Below, piece after piece: positions 1 to 8,963 of a stretch of 64,000 nt of DNA (position 1 is its first letter; the number at the start of each line of letters is the position of its first letter). Under the pieces are notes generated by a model. That model saw only the letters and a program-made list of their open reading frames with translations, did not search any database and had not been told where the DNA came from. Source of the stretch: [Mycobacterium] fortunisiensis (GTDB lineage Bacteria > Actinomycetota > Actinomycetes > Mycobacteriales > Mycobacteriaceae); NCBI RefSeq assembly GCF_019050325.1, contig NZ_VOMB01000009.1, positions 62,001-126,000 on the forward strand. The letters run 5' to 3'. The position numbers and the translations under genes are program-made.

Positions 1-849
1 CGGTGCTTTCTTGGCCGGCTCCTTCTTGGCCGGCTCCTTCTTGGCCGGCTCCTTCGCGCCACCGCGGGCCTTCACGCTCGCCTCGAGTTTGGCCAGCAGA
101 TCGGACACGTCCTCGGTCTCGTCGAGCTCGGTGGGCTGCTCTTCGACCGAGAATGCTTCTCCGCCTTCGAGTTTTGCCTGCACCAGCTCGTGGAGCTGCT
201 CCTGGTAGTCGTCACGGAACTGGTCCGGCTTGAAATCGTCGGTCATGGATTCGACGACCTGCCCGGCCATCTTCAACTCGGCCGGCTTGATCTCGACTTC
301 CTTGTCCAGCACCGGGAAATCCGGATCGCGGATCTCGTCGGGCCACAGCAGGGTGTGGATCACCATGACGTTGCGCTTGCTGAAGTCCTTGACCCGCAAC
401 GCCGCCAACCGGGTCTTGTTGCGCAACGAGAAGTGCACGATGGCCACCCGCTCGGTGTCGGCCAGTGTTCTGGCAAGCAACACATAGGATTTCGAGGACT
501 TGGAGTCGGGTTCCAGGAAATAGCTCTTGTCGTACATCAGGGGATCGAGCTGATCGGCCGGGATGAACTCGACGACTTCGATCTCGCGGCTGCGTTCTTC
601 GGGCAGCGTGGCGATGTCCTCGTCGGTGATCACCACCATCTGTCCGTCGTCGGATTCGAAGGCCTTGTTGATGTCGCGGAATTCGACGACTTCGCCGCAC
701 ACTTCGCACACCCGCTTGTAGCGGATGCGCCCGTTGTCCTTGGCGTGGACCTGATGGAGCTTGATGTCGTGGTCCTCGGTCGCGCTGTAGACCTTGACCG
801 GCACGTTCACCAGGCCGAAGGCGATCGAACCCTTCCAGATGGATCGCAT
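1..849 (-). CDS. ku: Non-homologous end-joining protein Ku (3' end outside window)
   Basis: Homodimeric ring protein that threads onto double-strand DNA ends and recruits LigD for end joining. The first residues MRSIWKGSIAFGLVNVPVKV and the following Ku beta-barrel are typical; the core spans about residues 1-250. The visible part is 283 codons without a stop, already longer than M. tuberculosis Ku (273 aa, recalled), and the C-terminus is a Lys/Pro/Ala tail built from KEPAK repeats (three 15-bp DNA units near positions 6-54). Such low-complexity lysine-rich tails are known in M. smegmatis Ku and modulate DNA binding. The start is the ATG at 849, before the conserved RSIWKG. LigD lies on the other strand about 3.3 kb away instead of adjacent as in M. 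tuberculosis. Confidence 0.96.
   Translation of the reverse strand, partial: MRSIWKGSIAFGLVNVPVKVYSATEDHDIKLHQVHAKDNGRIRYKRVCEVCGEVVEFRDINKAFESDDGQMVVITDEDIATLPEERSREIEVVEFIPADQLDPLMYDKSYFLEPDSKSSKSYVLLARTLADTERVAIVHFSLRNKTRLAALRVKDFSKRNVMVIHTLLWPDEIRDPDFPVLDKEVEIKPAELKMAGQVVESMTDDFKPDQFRDDYQEQLHELVQAKLEGGEAFSVEEQPTELDETEDVSDLLAKLEASVKARGGAKEPAKKEPAKKEPAKKAP
6..54. repeat. Three tandem 15-bp repeats in the Ku tail
   Basis: The unit ttcttggccggctcc (plus-strand reading) is repeated three times in frame and encodes the KEPAK repeats of the Ku C-terminus. Copy number probably varies between strains by slippage; that part is inference. Confidence 0.85.
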
Positions 850-1184
850 AGGGCCAGTATGGCCCACCGGCATGGGTGCCGGCGGTATTGCCGTTGCTGG
901 ACCCCGATCGAACGGGGGTTGAGAAGAATTCATTTTCGACAGCGAAAGTAATTAACGTCGGTAATATTTTCGCTCTCAACAAGTCTGCCACTGCCAGATG
1001 TTGGCCATTGCAAATAAATTACCCATCTGAACTGGGAGTTTTCTGGGAAGCCGTGATTGCAGATTGACGGCACTGTCAACTGACTTGGGTCGCCACGACG
1101 CGAAGATGAATTTTTTTCAGGTATTTCTCAGGTAGCTTCAGCTTTGCCCGGGCGCCCATCCATCCACCTCATAAGGGGATCAAC
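850..1184. other. Gene-free divergent region between ku and the secreted-protein gene
   Basis: About 335 bp without a supportable gene. It is clearly more AT-rich than its surroundings from about 930 to 1130. It contains GAAAGTAATTAACG (944-957), a near-copy of which occurs upstream of the paralogous gene at 60447, and the 19-bp direct-repeat box at 1114-1132. It must carry promoters for both divergent genes; I could not assign hexamers with confidence. Confidence 0.6.
1114..1132 (+). promoter_or_regulatory. MprA-like direct-repeat box upstream of the 1185 gene
   Basis: TTTTCAGG-TAT-TTCTCAGG: two 8-bp direct repeats separated by 3 bp (11-bp period), 52 bp upstream of the ATG at 1185. The 8+3+8 design is that described for the MprA response-regulator box, and OmpR-family regulators in general bind 11-bp-spaced direct repeats. 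Four similar boxes occur elsewhere in the window in the same orientation. Assignment to MprA is inference. Confidence 0.6.
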
Positions 1185-2396
1185 ATGGAAGCAGTTGCTC
1201 GTTCATATCTGATGGCCGGCGTCGCACTCGTCGGTGCCGGCGCCATCGCGGTGGGGCCTGTCCAGCCGCTGCCACCGGATGTCCAGGTGGCGGCCGTGCC
1301 CACATCGTCGGTGCCGGTCGAGCTGAATGCGCTGGTGAATCCGCTTCAACTGTGGACCGAGGTCTTCGCGACCACGATCGACAACGTGGGCACACTGGCA
1401 GACACGGTGCTGGCGAATCCCGCACCGATCGCCGGCAGTATCGCCAACAACCAGTTGATCAGTGCGCAGGTGCTGACGTCCTTCGTCACGAGCTTCGGCT
1501 CGGGTTTCGTCGAGTCGGTGGGTAACGTCCCGGACGCGCTCCAGTCCGCGGTTGAGCAGATCCTCGCCGGAGACCTCGCGTCCGGCGTGCCCGCAATCGC
1601 GACGGCCTTCCTCACGCCGGTGCTGGCCGGGGCATTCGGGGCGATCGTGCAGCTGCCGGATGTCACTGCGGTCCTGCAGAATCCGTTCCTCAATGCGGCT
1701 GCGGTGGTCGGCGAGTTGGTCAGTTTCGACACACTGATCGGGCTGGGGCTGCCCGTCCTGCTCACCGCGATCTCACCCGTCGCGCAGATCGGACTCACGG
1801 CACAGAAGATCTATGACGGCATCCAAGCCGGTGATCTCGAAGCCGTGGCCAATGCCGTGATCAGCTTCCCGTCAGACATGGTCAACACGGTTCTCAATGG
1901 CAGCGCCGAGCTGGGCACCGGCGGAATTCTGGGCAGTGCCGACGACGGCGGCCTGGCCGCCGGCCTGCTCAAGGTACGTCAGGCCATCGCCGACGCGATC
2001 AAGCCGCCCGCACTGACCCCCGCCCCCTCGGCGTCGGTCGCCGCGGCACCGGACCTGAATGCCCGGACGATCACCGTCGACACCGGCGAGATCGCGCGGC
2101 CCCAGGCCGGTGCGACAAGCCGGGTCGCCGTGGCTGCCACCAGTGTTGCCGCCGACGATGTTGCCGGCACCGTCGTCAAAGACATCGCCGAGGAGACACC
2201 GGCCGCCTCCGAGCAGAACGTCGTCAAGAAGCGTCCGGCCGTCACATCCCTCAGGGCCGACAACGACACCACCGGCGGGGAGCGGGCCGCAGCCACGCCG
2301 AAGCCGGCGAAGAAGTTCAGTGACAAGTCGAAGAAGACGCATGCCACCAAGTCCAAGTCGCAGACGCGGGCGAAGGGCGCTGGCGGCAAGGAATAG
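1185..2396 (+). CDS. Secreted Ala-rich mycobacterial protein, family member 1
   Basis: 403 aa of unknown function. The N-terminus is a short signal-like hydrophobic stretch (SYLMAGVALVGAGAIAVGPV) followed by PLPPDVQVAAVPTSSVPVEL, the same plan as the genes at 60447 and 62446 (AGVAL..AGAI...PPD..VAA). Residues about 45-270 are a hydrophobic Ala/Leu/Val-rich region predicted helical; residues about 285-403 are a low-complexity Ala/Thr then Lys/Ser/Thr-rich basic tail suited to an extended cell-wall or surface segment. The ATG at 1185 has an AAGGGG ribosome site about 8 bp upstream. The gene is monocistronic: a divergent region lies upstream and a strong hairpin terminator downstream. An MprA-like box at 1114 suggests envelope-stress control (inference). 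Confidence 0.8.
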   Translation: MEAVARSYLMAGVALVGAGAIAVGPVQPLPPDVQVAAVPTSSVPVELNALVNPLQLWTEVFATTIDNVGTLADTVLANPAPIAGSIANNQLISAQVLTSFVTSFGSGFVESVGNVPDALQSAVEQILAGDLASGVPAIATAFLTPVLAGAFGAIVQLPDVTAVLQNPFLNAAAVVGELVSFDTLIGLGLPVLLTAISPVAQIGLTAQKIYDGIQAGDLEAVANAVISFPSDMVNTVLNGSAELGTGGILGSADDGGLAAGLLKVRQAIADAIKPPALTPAPSASVAAAPDLNARTITVDTGEIARPQAGATSRVAVAATSVAADDVAGTVVKDIAEETPAASEQNVVKKRPAVTSLRADNDTTGGERAAATPKPAKKFSDKSKKTHATKSKSQTRAKGAGGKE

Positions 2397-2412
2397 CCAC
2401 CTCGGCTGAGGA

Positions 2413-2443
2413 GTGCCCCCCTGAACCTCGATCAGGGGGGCAC
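2413..2443. terminator. Bidirectional hairpin terminator
   Basis: Perfect 12-bp stem GTGCCCCCCTGA / TCAGGGGGGCAC with a 7-nt loop, followed by TTTT on the plus strand. It lies between two convergent genes (stops at 2396 and 2447). Confidence 0.85.
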
Positions 2444-2446
2444 TTT

Positions 2447-3364
2447 TCAGGTCCCGGCGCTCAACGCCGCTCGATCGGGCAGGTCGGCGCCGACACGTGC
2501 CACCGTCAACGCCGATGCCGTCGTCGCGATCTGCAACACGCCCTCCAGCGCGCCGGTGTCGATGGCGGCCAACGCCTGGCGGTGATCGGCGCCCAGCAGA
2601 TCCAGCGACCACAGCCCATCGATCAACCCGGTCATGAAGGCATCGCCGGCGCCGACGGTGTCCACCACCTGCACTGGCCGCGCCGGAACCGACACCGAAC
2701 CGGCCCGGCACACCGCGAACGCCCCTTGCTCACCCAACGTCACGACGACGATGGACGGACCGGCCTCCAGCCAGGCGCGGGCGATCTGCTCGGGCGTGTG
2801 CCGGGGGTCGATCCAGCGCAGGTCTTCGCGAGAGGTTTTGACCAGGTCGGCACGTTCGACGAGGCGGTCGATGCGGCCGCGGGCGGTGTCGTCGTCGTGC
2901 ACCACATCGGGCCGGACATTGGGATCGAACGTGATCGTCGCCGACATCCGGTAGGCATCCAGCAGGGCCGCCGTGGCGCGGCATCCCGGCTCCAGCACCG
3001 CAGCGATCGAACCGGTGTGCACCAGCAGCGGGGTGGCGACCTCGGGGGTGCCGGACAGTTGCCAGTCGATGTCGAAGGTGTAGTGGGCTGATCCCGAGGC
3101 GTCCAGGACGGCCGCGGCCGTCGGTGTCCGCCGGGCGCTGGTGCTGCCCGAAACCAGCTGTACTCCAGCACTTTCCAAATAGTCGATGATGTGCCGGCCG
3201 CCGTCGTCATCGGCGATGTGGGTCAGGAAGTCGACGCCGCGGCCCAGCCGGCCCAGACCCACCGCCACATTGAGAGGGCTGCCGCCGACGTGTTCGCCGA
3301 TGATCGTGCCGTCCCGGGAGACGGTGTCGATCAGGGCCTCCCCGATCACCAAGGCCCGGCTCAT
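2447..3364 (-). CDS. PfkB-family carbohydrate kinase (fructokinase-like)
   Basis: 305-aa cytosolic sugar kinase of the ribokinase/PfkB fold. The N-terminal substrate motif GGSPLNVAVGLGRLG (about residues 26-40) and the C-terminal PfkB signature DTVGAGDAFMTGL with its catalytic Asp and anion-hole GAGD are both present, so the enzyme looks intact. The ATG at 3364 is preferred over the in-frame GTG at 3373 because GAAGGTGA lies 5 bp upstream of the ATG. It follows the cutinase gene on the same strand after 26 bp and is probably co-transcribed. The exact sugar (fructose, 2-keto-3-deoxygluconate or another) cannot be read from sequence. Confidence 0.88.
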   Translation of the reverse strand: MSRALVIGEALIDTVSRDGTIIGEHVGGSPLNVAVGLGRLGRGVDFLTHIADDDGGRHIIDYLESAGVQLVSGSTSARRTPTAAAVLDASGSAHYTFDIDWQLSGTPEVATPLLVHTGSIAAVLEPGCRATAALLDAYRMSATITFDPNVRPDVVHDDDTARGRIDRLVERADLVKTSREDLRWIDPRHTPEQIARAWLEAGPSIVVVTLGEQGAFAVCRAGSVSVPARPVQVVDTVGAGDAFMTGLIDGLWSLDLLGADHRQALAAIDTGALEGVLQIATTASALTVARVGADLPDRAALSAGT

Positions 3365-3390
3365 ACGGGTCACCTTCTCATCGTAGGCGG

Positions 3391-4053
3391 CTAGAGGTGT
3401 CCGGCGACGAAACCGGCGGCCTGATCGGGATACGGCGGAAGCTCATAGGCACTGTGTGCCGCACGCAGGCGCCCGCCCTGCACACAGATCGGGTCGCCGG
3501 GACTGCACAGGTCGATGGTCCGCCCGGCGAACTGCCCGGTTCCCGACAGCGGGGTGCCAAACCGGTTGCCGGGGTTGCCGAACACCGCGACCGCGGCCAC
3601 CCGGTCGGCGCTGGGGGGCGGCAGGGCAGGCGCCGAGCCGATCAAGCCGATCCGGTCACCGATCGGCGGCACACCGGCGAGCATCGACACCGCCGCGGCG
3701 CCCTGCGAGAACCCGCCGAGCACCACCCGGGTGCCCGGACACTGGTCGGCCATCCAGGCGATGTGCCCGGCCGCGTCGTTCGCACCGTCGGCGGTGGTCA
3801 GGAAGTTGATCCCGGCCGGGTAGTTGACCGCGTACACGCCCAGGCTGCGTGGTGCGATCCGGGGACCGAGCTGGTCGGCCAGGGCCTGGCCCACGCGGCC
3901 GATCCCGGGCGGCTCACCGGTACCGCGGGCGAAGACCAGTTCGACGTCCGGACACGGTTCGGCCGAGGCGGCCGGGGCCCGGCCGGTGAAAAGGGCCGCT
4001 GCGGTCAGGGATACGGCCAGGGCCGAGCGAAGGAGCGCACTGTTCAGCGACAT
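3391..4053 (-). CDS. Secreted cutinase-family serine esterase
   Basis: 220 aa. A signal peptide ends near residue 31 (APAASA before EPCPDVE). The mature protein has the cutinase layout: nucleophile elbow GFSQG (Ser116), catalytic Asp187 in CSPGDPIC and His200 in RAAHSAY, and cysteines 34, 105, 183 and 190 for two disulfides. Family members are small secreted alpha/beta hydrolases acting on cutin-like polyesters, lipids or phospholipids (Culp/CFP21 type in mycobacteria). Size matches the family. I saw no clear ribosome site before the ATG at 4053. The region between it and the divergent ligD is only about 70 bp. Confidence 0.92.
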   Translation of the reverse strand: MSLNSALLRSALAVSLTAAALFTGRAPAASAEPCPDVELVFARGTGEPPGIGRVGQALADQLGPRIAPRSLGVYAVNYPAGINFLTTADGANDAAGHIAWMADQCPGTRVVLGGFSQGAAAVSMLAGVPPIGDRIGLIGSAPALPPPSADRVAAVAVFGNPGNRFGTPLSGTGQFAGRTIDLCSPGDPICVQGGRLRAAHSAYELPPYPDQAAGFVAGHL

Positions 4054-4126
4054 TGGCCCATGCTCACATGCGGATGGGGTCGCTGTCCGAGGATGTGGGT
4101 ATACGTTTTCCCCATGGAGGGGCGTC

Positions 4127-6397
4127 GTGGAGCGCTATGAGCGGGTTCGGCTGACGAATCCCGACAAGGTGCTCTATCCCGCCTCCGGCACCGCGAAAGC
4201 CGAGGTCTTCGACTATTACCTGAGCATCGCCGAGGTGATGCTGCCGCACATCGCGGGCCGCCCGGTGACCCGGAAACGCTGGCCCAACGGAGTCGAGCAG
4301 ACGTCGTTCTTCGAGAAGCAACTGGCGTCCTCGGCACCGGACTGGCTGGACCGCGGGAAAATCGTGCACAAGTCCGGGACCACCACGTACCCGATCATCG
4401 ACACCCGCGAGGGCCTGGCCTGGATCGCCCAGCAGGCCGCCCTCGAAGTGCATGTGCCGCAATGGCGCTTCGACCCCGACGGCGGCCAGGGGCCGGCCAC
4501 CCGCATCGTGTTCGACCTCGATCCCGGTGAGGGCGTCACCATGCGCCAACTGTGCGAGGTGGCGCAGGCGGTGCGCGACCTCATGGGCGACATCGGGTTG
4601 ACGACGTATCCGCTCACCAGCGGCAGCAAGGGCCTGCACCTGTATGTGCCGCTGACCGAACCGATCACCTCGCGCGGCGCCTCGGTACTGGCCAAGCGGG
4701 TGGCCGTGCAGCTGGAACAGTCGATGCCGAAGCTGGTCACCGCCACCATGACCCGCAGCCTGCGGTCTGGCAAGGTGTTCCTGGACTGGAGCCAGAACAA
4801 CGCCGCCAAGACCACGATCGCGCCGTATTCGCTGCGCGGCCGGGAGTATCCGACGGTGGCCGCGCCCCGCACCTGGGACGAGATCGGCGACCCGGGTCTG
4901 CGCCACCTGCGATTCGATGAAGTGCTGCAACGGGTTTCCGAGCACGGAGACCTGCTGGCCGGATTGGATCGGGATGCGCCGGTGGCCGACAAACTCACCA
5001 CCTACCGCAGCATGCGCGACGCGGCCAAGACTCCCGAGCCGGTGCCGAAGCACTCGCCGACGACCGGTGACAACACCGCGTTCGTCATCCAGGAACATCG
5101 CGCCCGCCGGCTGCACTACGACTTCCGGCTGGAACGCGACGGTGTACTGGTCAGCTGGGCGGTGCCCAAGAACCTGCCCGAGACCACGTCGGTGAATCAC
5201 CTTGCCGTGCATACCGAAGACCACCCCTTGGAGTACCTGACGTTTCACGGCGAGATCCCGAAAGGGGAGTACGGCGGCGGCAAGGTGATCATCTGGGACA
5301 CCGGCACCTATGAGACCGAGAAGTTCAACGACAACGCCCCGGACGGGCCGGACAAGGGCGGCGAAGTGATCGTCACGTTGCACGGCGACAAGATCGAGGG
5401 CCGCTACGCGCTGATCCAGACCGACGGCAAGAACTGGCTGGCGCACCGGATGAAAGATCAGAAGTCGGCACAACCCGACCCCAAGGATTTCGCGCCCATG
5501 TTGGCCACCGAGGGGTCGGTGGCCAAACTCACCGCCGGCCCATGGGCTTTCGAGGGCAAATGGGACGGGTACCGGCTGCTGCTGGAGGCCGATCACGGGC
5601 AGCTGCGGCTGCGGTCCCGCCGCGGCCGCGACGTCACCGCCGAATACCCGCAATTGCAGGCGATCGCCGCTGATCTGGCCGACCACCACGTGGTGCTCGA
5701 CGGCGAGGCGGTGGCCCTCGACGAGTCCGGGGTGCCGAGTTTCAGCGAGATGCAGAACCGGGCCCGTTCCACCCGGGTCGAGTTCTGGGCCTTCGACATC
5801 CTGTGGCTCGACGGCCGGTCGTTGTTGCGTGCGAAGTACTCGGACCGGCGAAAGATCTTGGACGCGTTGGCTTCCGGTGGCGGGCTGATTGTCCCCGAAC
5901 CGCTGGACGGGGACGGTCCCGAAGCGATGGAGCACGCGCGGGAGAACCGGTTCGAGGGCGTGGTGGCCAAGAAGCGCGACTCGACGTATCAGCCGGGGCG
6001 GCGTTCGGCGTCGTGGATCAAGGACAAGTTCTGGAACACCCAGGAGGTGGTGATCGGCGGGTGGCGGCAGGGCGAGGGCGGGCGCAGCAGCGGCATCGGC
6101 GCGCTGCTGCTCGGGGTGCCCGGCCCCGATGGCCTGCAGTTCGCCGGGCGGGTAGGCACCGGATTCACCGAGAAGGAGCTGGCCAAGTTGAAGAAGATGC
6201 TGGCACCGCTGCACACCGAGGAGTCGCCCTTCGGCCAGCCGTTGCCGAAGCTCGACGCCAGAGGGGTGACGTTCGTGCGTCCGGAATTGGTGGGCGAGGT
6301 GCGCTACAGCGAGCGCACGTCCGATCACCGGCTGCGCCAACCCAGTTGGCGCGGTCTGCGGACGGACAAGACGCCGGACGAGGTGGTGTGGGAATAG
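4127..6397 (+). CDS. ligD: Multifunctional ATP-dependent DNA ligase LigD
   Basis: 756-aa end-joining enzyme working with Ku. Mycobacterial domain order: polymerase/primase domain about residues 1-290 with the metal-binding FDLDPGEG; 3'-phosphoesterase domain from about 315 (EHRARRLHYDFRLE); ATP-dependent ligase domain from about 460 with nucleotidyl lysine K478 in EGKWDGYR, and a C-terminal OB fold. M. tuberculosis LigD is 759 aa, so the length is right. The GTG at 4127 is chosen because GGAGGGG ends 4 bp upstream and the conserved ERVRLTNPDKVLYP follows directly; a longer in-frame N-terminus back to 3824 overlaps the cutinase gene and promoter and is rejected. Confidence 0.96.
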   Translation: MERYERVRLTNPDKVLYPASGTAKAEVFDYYLSIAEVMLPHIAGRPVTRKRWPNGVEQTSFFEKQLASSAPDWLDRGKIVHKSGTTTYPIIDTREGLAWIAQQAALEVHVPQWRFDPDGGQGPATRIVFDLDPGEGVTMRQLCEVAQAVRDLMGDIGLTTYPLTSGSKGLHLYVPLTEPITSRGASVLAKRVAVQLEQSMPKLVTATMTRSLRSGKVFLDWSQNNAAKTTIAPYSLRGREYPTVAAPRTWDEIGDPGLRHLRFDEVLQRVSEHGDLLAGLDRDAPVADKLTTYRSMRDAAKTPEPVPKHSPTTGDNTAFVIQEHRARRLHYDFRLERDGVLVSWAVPKNLPETTSVNHLAVHTEDHPLEYLTFHGEIPKGEYGGGKVIIWDTGTYETEKFNDNAPDGPDKGGEVIVTLHGDKIEGRYALIQTDGKNWLAHRMKDQKSAQPDPKDFAPMLATEGSVAKLTAGPWAFEGKWDGYRLLLEADHGQLRLRSRRGRDVTAEYPQLQAIAADLADHHVVLDGEAVALDESGVPSFSEMQNRARSTRVEFWAFDILWLDGRSLLRAKYSDRRKILDALASGGGLIVPEPLDGDGPEAMEHARENRFEGVVAKKRDSTYQPGRRSASWIKDKFWNTQEVVIGGWRQGEGGRSSGIGALLLGVPGPDGLQFAGRVGTGFTEKELAKLKKMLAPLHTEESPFGQPLPKLDARGVTFVRPELVGEVRYSERTSDHRLRQPSWRGLRTDKTPDEVVWE

Positions 6398-6420
6398 GAC
6401 GCTACGCACCGGAGAGGAAT

Positions 6421-6434
6421 CCGACTCGAGTCGG
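6421..6434. repeat. 14-bp perfect palindrome 3' of ligD
   Basis: CCGACTCGAGTCGG begins 24 bp after the ligD stop. It is fully self-complementary with no loop and no following T-run, so it is more likely a protein-binding site or chance than an intrinsic terminator. Confidence 0.4.
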
Positions 6435-6442
6435 CAGGTGCA

Positions 6443-6682
6443 TTGCTTCCGTCTGATTGCATGACGGGAACCCGACCATTTGTTAAATGGAATCTCGTCC
6501 ATCTGTCGACGACGATCCGGCGGGCAGCAACGGTCACCGACCGGGACGTACGGCATCTCCACTGGCTCCGTGGTCAGGTCGGAGATCGCCTCGCCACAAG
6601 CGTGGTGGTGACAACCGGAGAGTTCGCCTACCGCAGACCCGACGGTATCGCCGTGGTGCCCCTGGCGTTGCTCGGCCCCTGA
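6443..6682 (+). pseudogene. C-terminal remnant of an AAA ATPase (DUF4143 family)
   Basis: The reading frame ending at 6682 gives AATVTDRDVRHLHWLRGQVG and then DRLATSVVVTTGEFAYRRPD, GIAVVPLALLGP. This matches the end of DUF4143 ATPases, where an EVKAS..T..D..GL..L...GDRF..GVVLYTG.......R..A(V/L)P(I/L)SALW tail is standard. Nothing resembling the N-terminal Walker ATPase or the DUF4143 core precedes it; the sequence upstream runs straight into the end of ligD. It is therefore a decayed fragment. The exact 5' boundary is unclear; only about 6515-6682 is alignable by eye. Confidence 0.6.
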
Positions 6683-6687
6683 ACCGG

Positions 6688-7146
6688 CTACGCGACTGGT
6701 GACGCGCCGAGCGCTTCGCGCATCCCCCGAGTCGCCAGCACGTCGGCCAGTTCGTTGTCCGCGACTCCTGAATGCCCTTTCACCCAGAACCACTCGACCT
6801 GGTGCCGCAGGCAGGCGGCCTGCAGTCGCTGCCACAGGTCGACGTTCTTCACCGGCTGTTTCGCGGCGGTCAGCCACCCGTTGCGTTCCCAGCCGAGCAC
6901 CCACTTGGTGATGCCGTTGCGCACATAGGTGCTGTCGGTGTGCAGATGTACCACCACCGGGCGGGTCAATGCCTCCAGCGCCATGATGGGCGCAGTCAGT
7001 TCCATCCGGTTGTTACTTGTCATTCCGGGTTCTCCGCCGTACAACTCCCGAACGTGCTCGCGATGACGCAGCACCGCGCCCCAGCCGCCGGGGCCCGGGT
7101 TAGGCCGGCAGCCGCCGTCGGTGTGGATGATCACGGGGTCGGTCAC
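6688..7146 (-). CDS. rnhA: Ribonuclease HI
   Basis: 152 aa; cleaves the RNA strand of RNA-DNA hybrids. All four carboxylates of the DEDD site are visible: D10 (HTDGG), E49 (NNRMELTA), D71 (HTDSTY) and D135 (NELADVLA), plus the catalytic-loop H125 (VKGHSG). Numbering nearly matches E. coli RNase HI. The GTG at 7146 ([12 protein letters not shown]) is the start that gives family length; longer in-frame extensions add unrelated residues. It sits between the ATPase remnant and the acyl-CoA dehydrogenase gene. Confidence 0.94.
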   Translation of the reverse strand: MTDPVIIHTDGGCRPNPGPGGWGAVLRHREHVRELYGGEPGMTSNNRMELTAPIMALEALTRPVVVHLHTDSTYVRNGITKWVLGWERNGWLTAAKQPVKNVDLWQRLQAACLRHQVEWFWVKGHSGVADNELADVLATRGMREALGASPVA

Positions 7147-7205
7147 CCGATGAGGATAGGCAACCGCATCGAGCCGTCGACGGTGCGACACGAGCGGAAC
7201 GCATC

Positions 7206-8600
7206 TCACTTCCGGGGCGGACGCAACACTTTCATCGCCAACCGCATGGCCGGTTCCGGTACGTGGTCCTTGGCCGACAGTGCGGCGCCGGCCACTCGCG
7301 TCCGCAGCGGCGTGCCGCGACCGAACCACCGGTTCAACGGCCCGCCCGAGGGCTCCAGGTCGACGTGCAACGGAGGTCTGCCGTCGGCGGCCCCGAGGGC
7401 ATGGGCGATGACGATGCGTTGAATCTCGCTGGTGCCCTCAAAGATGGTGTACAGCTTGGCATCCCGGTACCACTTCTCCACCGGATGCTCGGTGATGTAG
7501 CCCCAGCCGCCCATGGTCTGGATGGCCTGCTCGGTGGCCCGGACGGCCACCTCGCTGGCGGCCAGCTTGGACATCGACCCCTCACCACGCTCGAACGGCA
7601 CACCGGTGGCGGCCATCCAGGACGCCCGCCAGGTGAGCAGCCGGGCCGCGTCGATCTGCGTGGCCAGATCGGCGAGCGGAAACGCGATGCCCTGGTTGTC
7701 GACGATCGGTGCGCCGAAGGCCACCCGCCGGTTGGCGTACTCCGTGGCGTATTCCAATGCTGCCCTGGCGATTCCGAGCGCCTGCGCGGCCACCATCGGC
7801 CGGGTCTGCTCGAAGGTGCCGAGCGTGGCGGAGCCGGAATGTGTGCCCCCTTCGACGGCCTCACGGGCCCGGGACAGCTTGTGCTCGAGTTTCTCGTGGC
7901 CGCCGAGCAGATTGCCGGCCGGTACCCGGACGTTGTCGAACGTCAGCTCGGCGGTATGTGACGCCCGGCAGCCGAGCTTGTCGAGTTTGCGCACCATCTC
8001 CAGCCCGGGGGTGCCGCCTTCCACGATGAACAGCGCCTGGCCCTTGTGGCCGAGTTCTTTGTCGACGACCGCGTTGACCACGTGCACATTGGCGATACCG
8101 CCGTTCCCGATCCACATCTTGTGGCCGTTGATGATCCAGTCCGCGTCGGGTCCGGACCCGTCGCGAACGGCATATGTGCGGAGGTTCCGCACATCGCTGC
8201 CGCCCTCGGGTTCGGAGATCGCCAGCGCCGCGAGTTTCAGATCGCCCGGGGTGCCGAAGCATTCGGGTGCCCACTGCAGCATCTGTTCGGGTGAGGCGGC
8301 TTGACCGATCGCCGAGAGCGCCAGCGCGGGCATCACGACCGCCAGGCCGATCCCCGCGCAACCCCAGAACAGTTCCTCCATGAACATCGGGAGGGACAGT
8401 CCGCTCGGGTCACCGATCAGATCGCGATAGAACAGCGGGTTGTAGAAGCCGCGCTCCGCCGCTTCTTCGAGCACCGGCCACGGGAATTCCTGGCGGTGGT
8501 CGTAGTCGGCGGCAACCGGGCGCACGACCTGCTCGGCGAACTCGTGGGTACGTCGGGCCAGGTCGTGTTGGGCGGCGGCGGGCGTGATGTCGAATGCCAC
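7206..8600 (-). CDS. Acyl-CoA dehydrogenase
   Basis: 464 aa, FAD-dependent alpha,beta-desaturation of acyl-CoA (beta-oxidation type). Typical segments: [20 protein letters not shown] in the middle beta domain, [20 protein letters not shown], and [19 protein letters not shown] near the end, with the Glu of IFEG at the usual catalytic-base position. The C-terminus is about 60 residues longer than in standard 380-400-aa enzymes and is basic ([20 protein letters not shown]). The start is uncertain: GTG 8600 ([11 protein letters not shown]) or TTG 8618; neither has a convincing ribosome site. Substrate chain length cannot be predicted. Confidence 0.9.
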   Translation of the reverse strand: MAFDITPAAAQHDLARRTHEFAEQVVRPVAADYDHRQEFPWPVLEEAAERGFYNPLFYRDLIGDPSGLSLPMFMEELFWGCAGIGLAVVMPALALSAIGQAASPEQMLQWAPECFGTPGDLKLAALAISEPEGGSDVRNLRTYAVRDGSGPDADWIINGHKMWIGNGGIANVHVVNAVVDKELGHKGQALFIVEGGTPGLEMVRKLDKLGCRASHTAELTFDNVRVPAGNLLGGHEKLEHKLSRAREAVEGGTHSGSATLGTFEQTRPMVAAQALGIARAALEYATEYANRRVAFGAPIVDNQGIAFPLADLATQIDAARLLTWRASWMAATGVPFERGEGSMSKLAASEVAVRATEQAIQTMGGWGYITEHPVEKWYRDAKLYTIFEGTSEIQRIVIAHALGAADGRPPLHVDLEPSGGPLNRWFGRGTPLRTRVAGAALSAKDHVPEPAMRLAMKVLRPPRK

Positions 8601-8648
8601 GACGATTCGGGCACCCAACCCCTACCGCTGTCGAACTCCGGGTGGATG

Positions 8649-8963
8649 TCAGCCGGAAGGTTGACTGGCCTCCGCGATCCGGCGCTGGGCCTCGGCGGGC
8701 GAAATCCGCAGCCTCCTGGCCAGGACTCCGACCGGGTCGAACCGGGGTGGCGAGACGCTGTCGGATGCGACCATCCGCCCGAGCAGGCGTTGCTGGACGG
8801 CGGCCAACCGTCTCTCGCCGGCATCGAGCTGACTCAACACCTCTTGGAGGTCGGACCGTGTCAGTGCGTGCACCGACAGCGCGTCGATTTCTTTGCATGC
8901 GGCGTGCAGATGGTCGAGTGCCTCACCGACCACCGTGCGCTCGGCTTCTAATATCGAACTCAT
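8649..8963 (-). pseudogene. Truncated DUF222 (13E12-type) protein, N-terminal part only
   Basis: 104 residues from ATG 8963, ending abruptly after RISPAEAQRRIAEASQPSG. The segment with ALTRSDLQEVLSQLDAGERR and the helix-turn-helix-like RLRISPAEAQRRIAEA is the start of DUF222, the N-terminal domain of the 13E12-repeat/HNH endonuclease family, whose members normally run to 350-500 aa and end in an HNH nuclease. No continuation of DUF222 or HNH is found downstream in any frame before the acyl-CoA dehydrogenase gene begins. I read it as a 3'-deleted gene; a short DUF222-only protein cannot be excluded. Confidence 0.6.

Noticed and set aside
2440-2470. Another CTCAGG/TTCAGG direct-repeat box near the 2447 gene end
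   Set aside because: The half-sites are 14 bp apart rather than 11 and lie at a 3' end, not a promoter.
4064-6904. 946-codon open frame antisense to ligD
   Set aside because: Frame shadow of a GC-rich gene: His/Gly/Arg/Val-rich composition, no recognisable domain, and fully covered by an excellent LigD.
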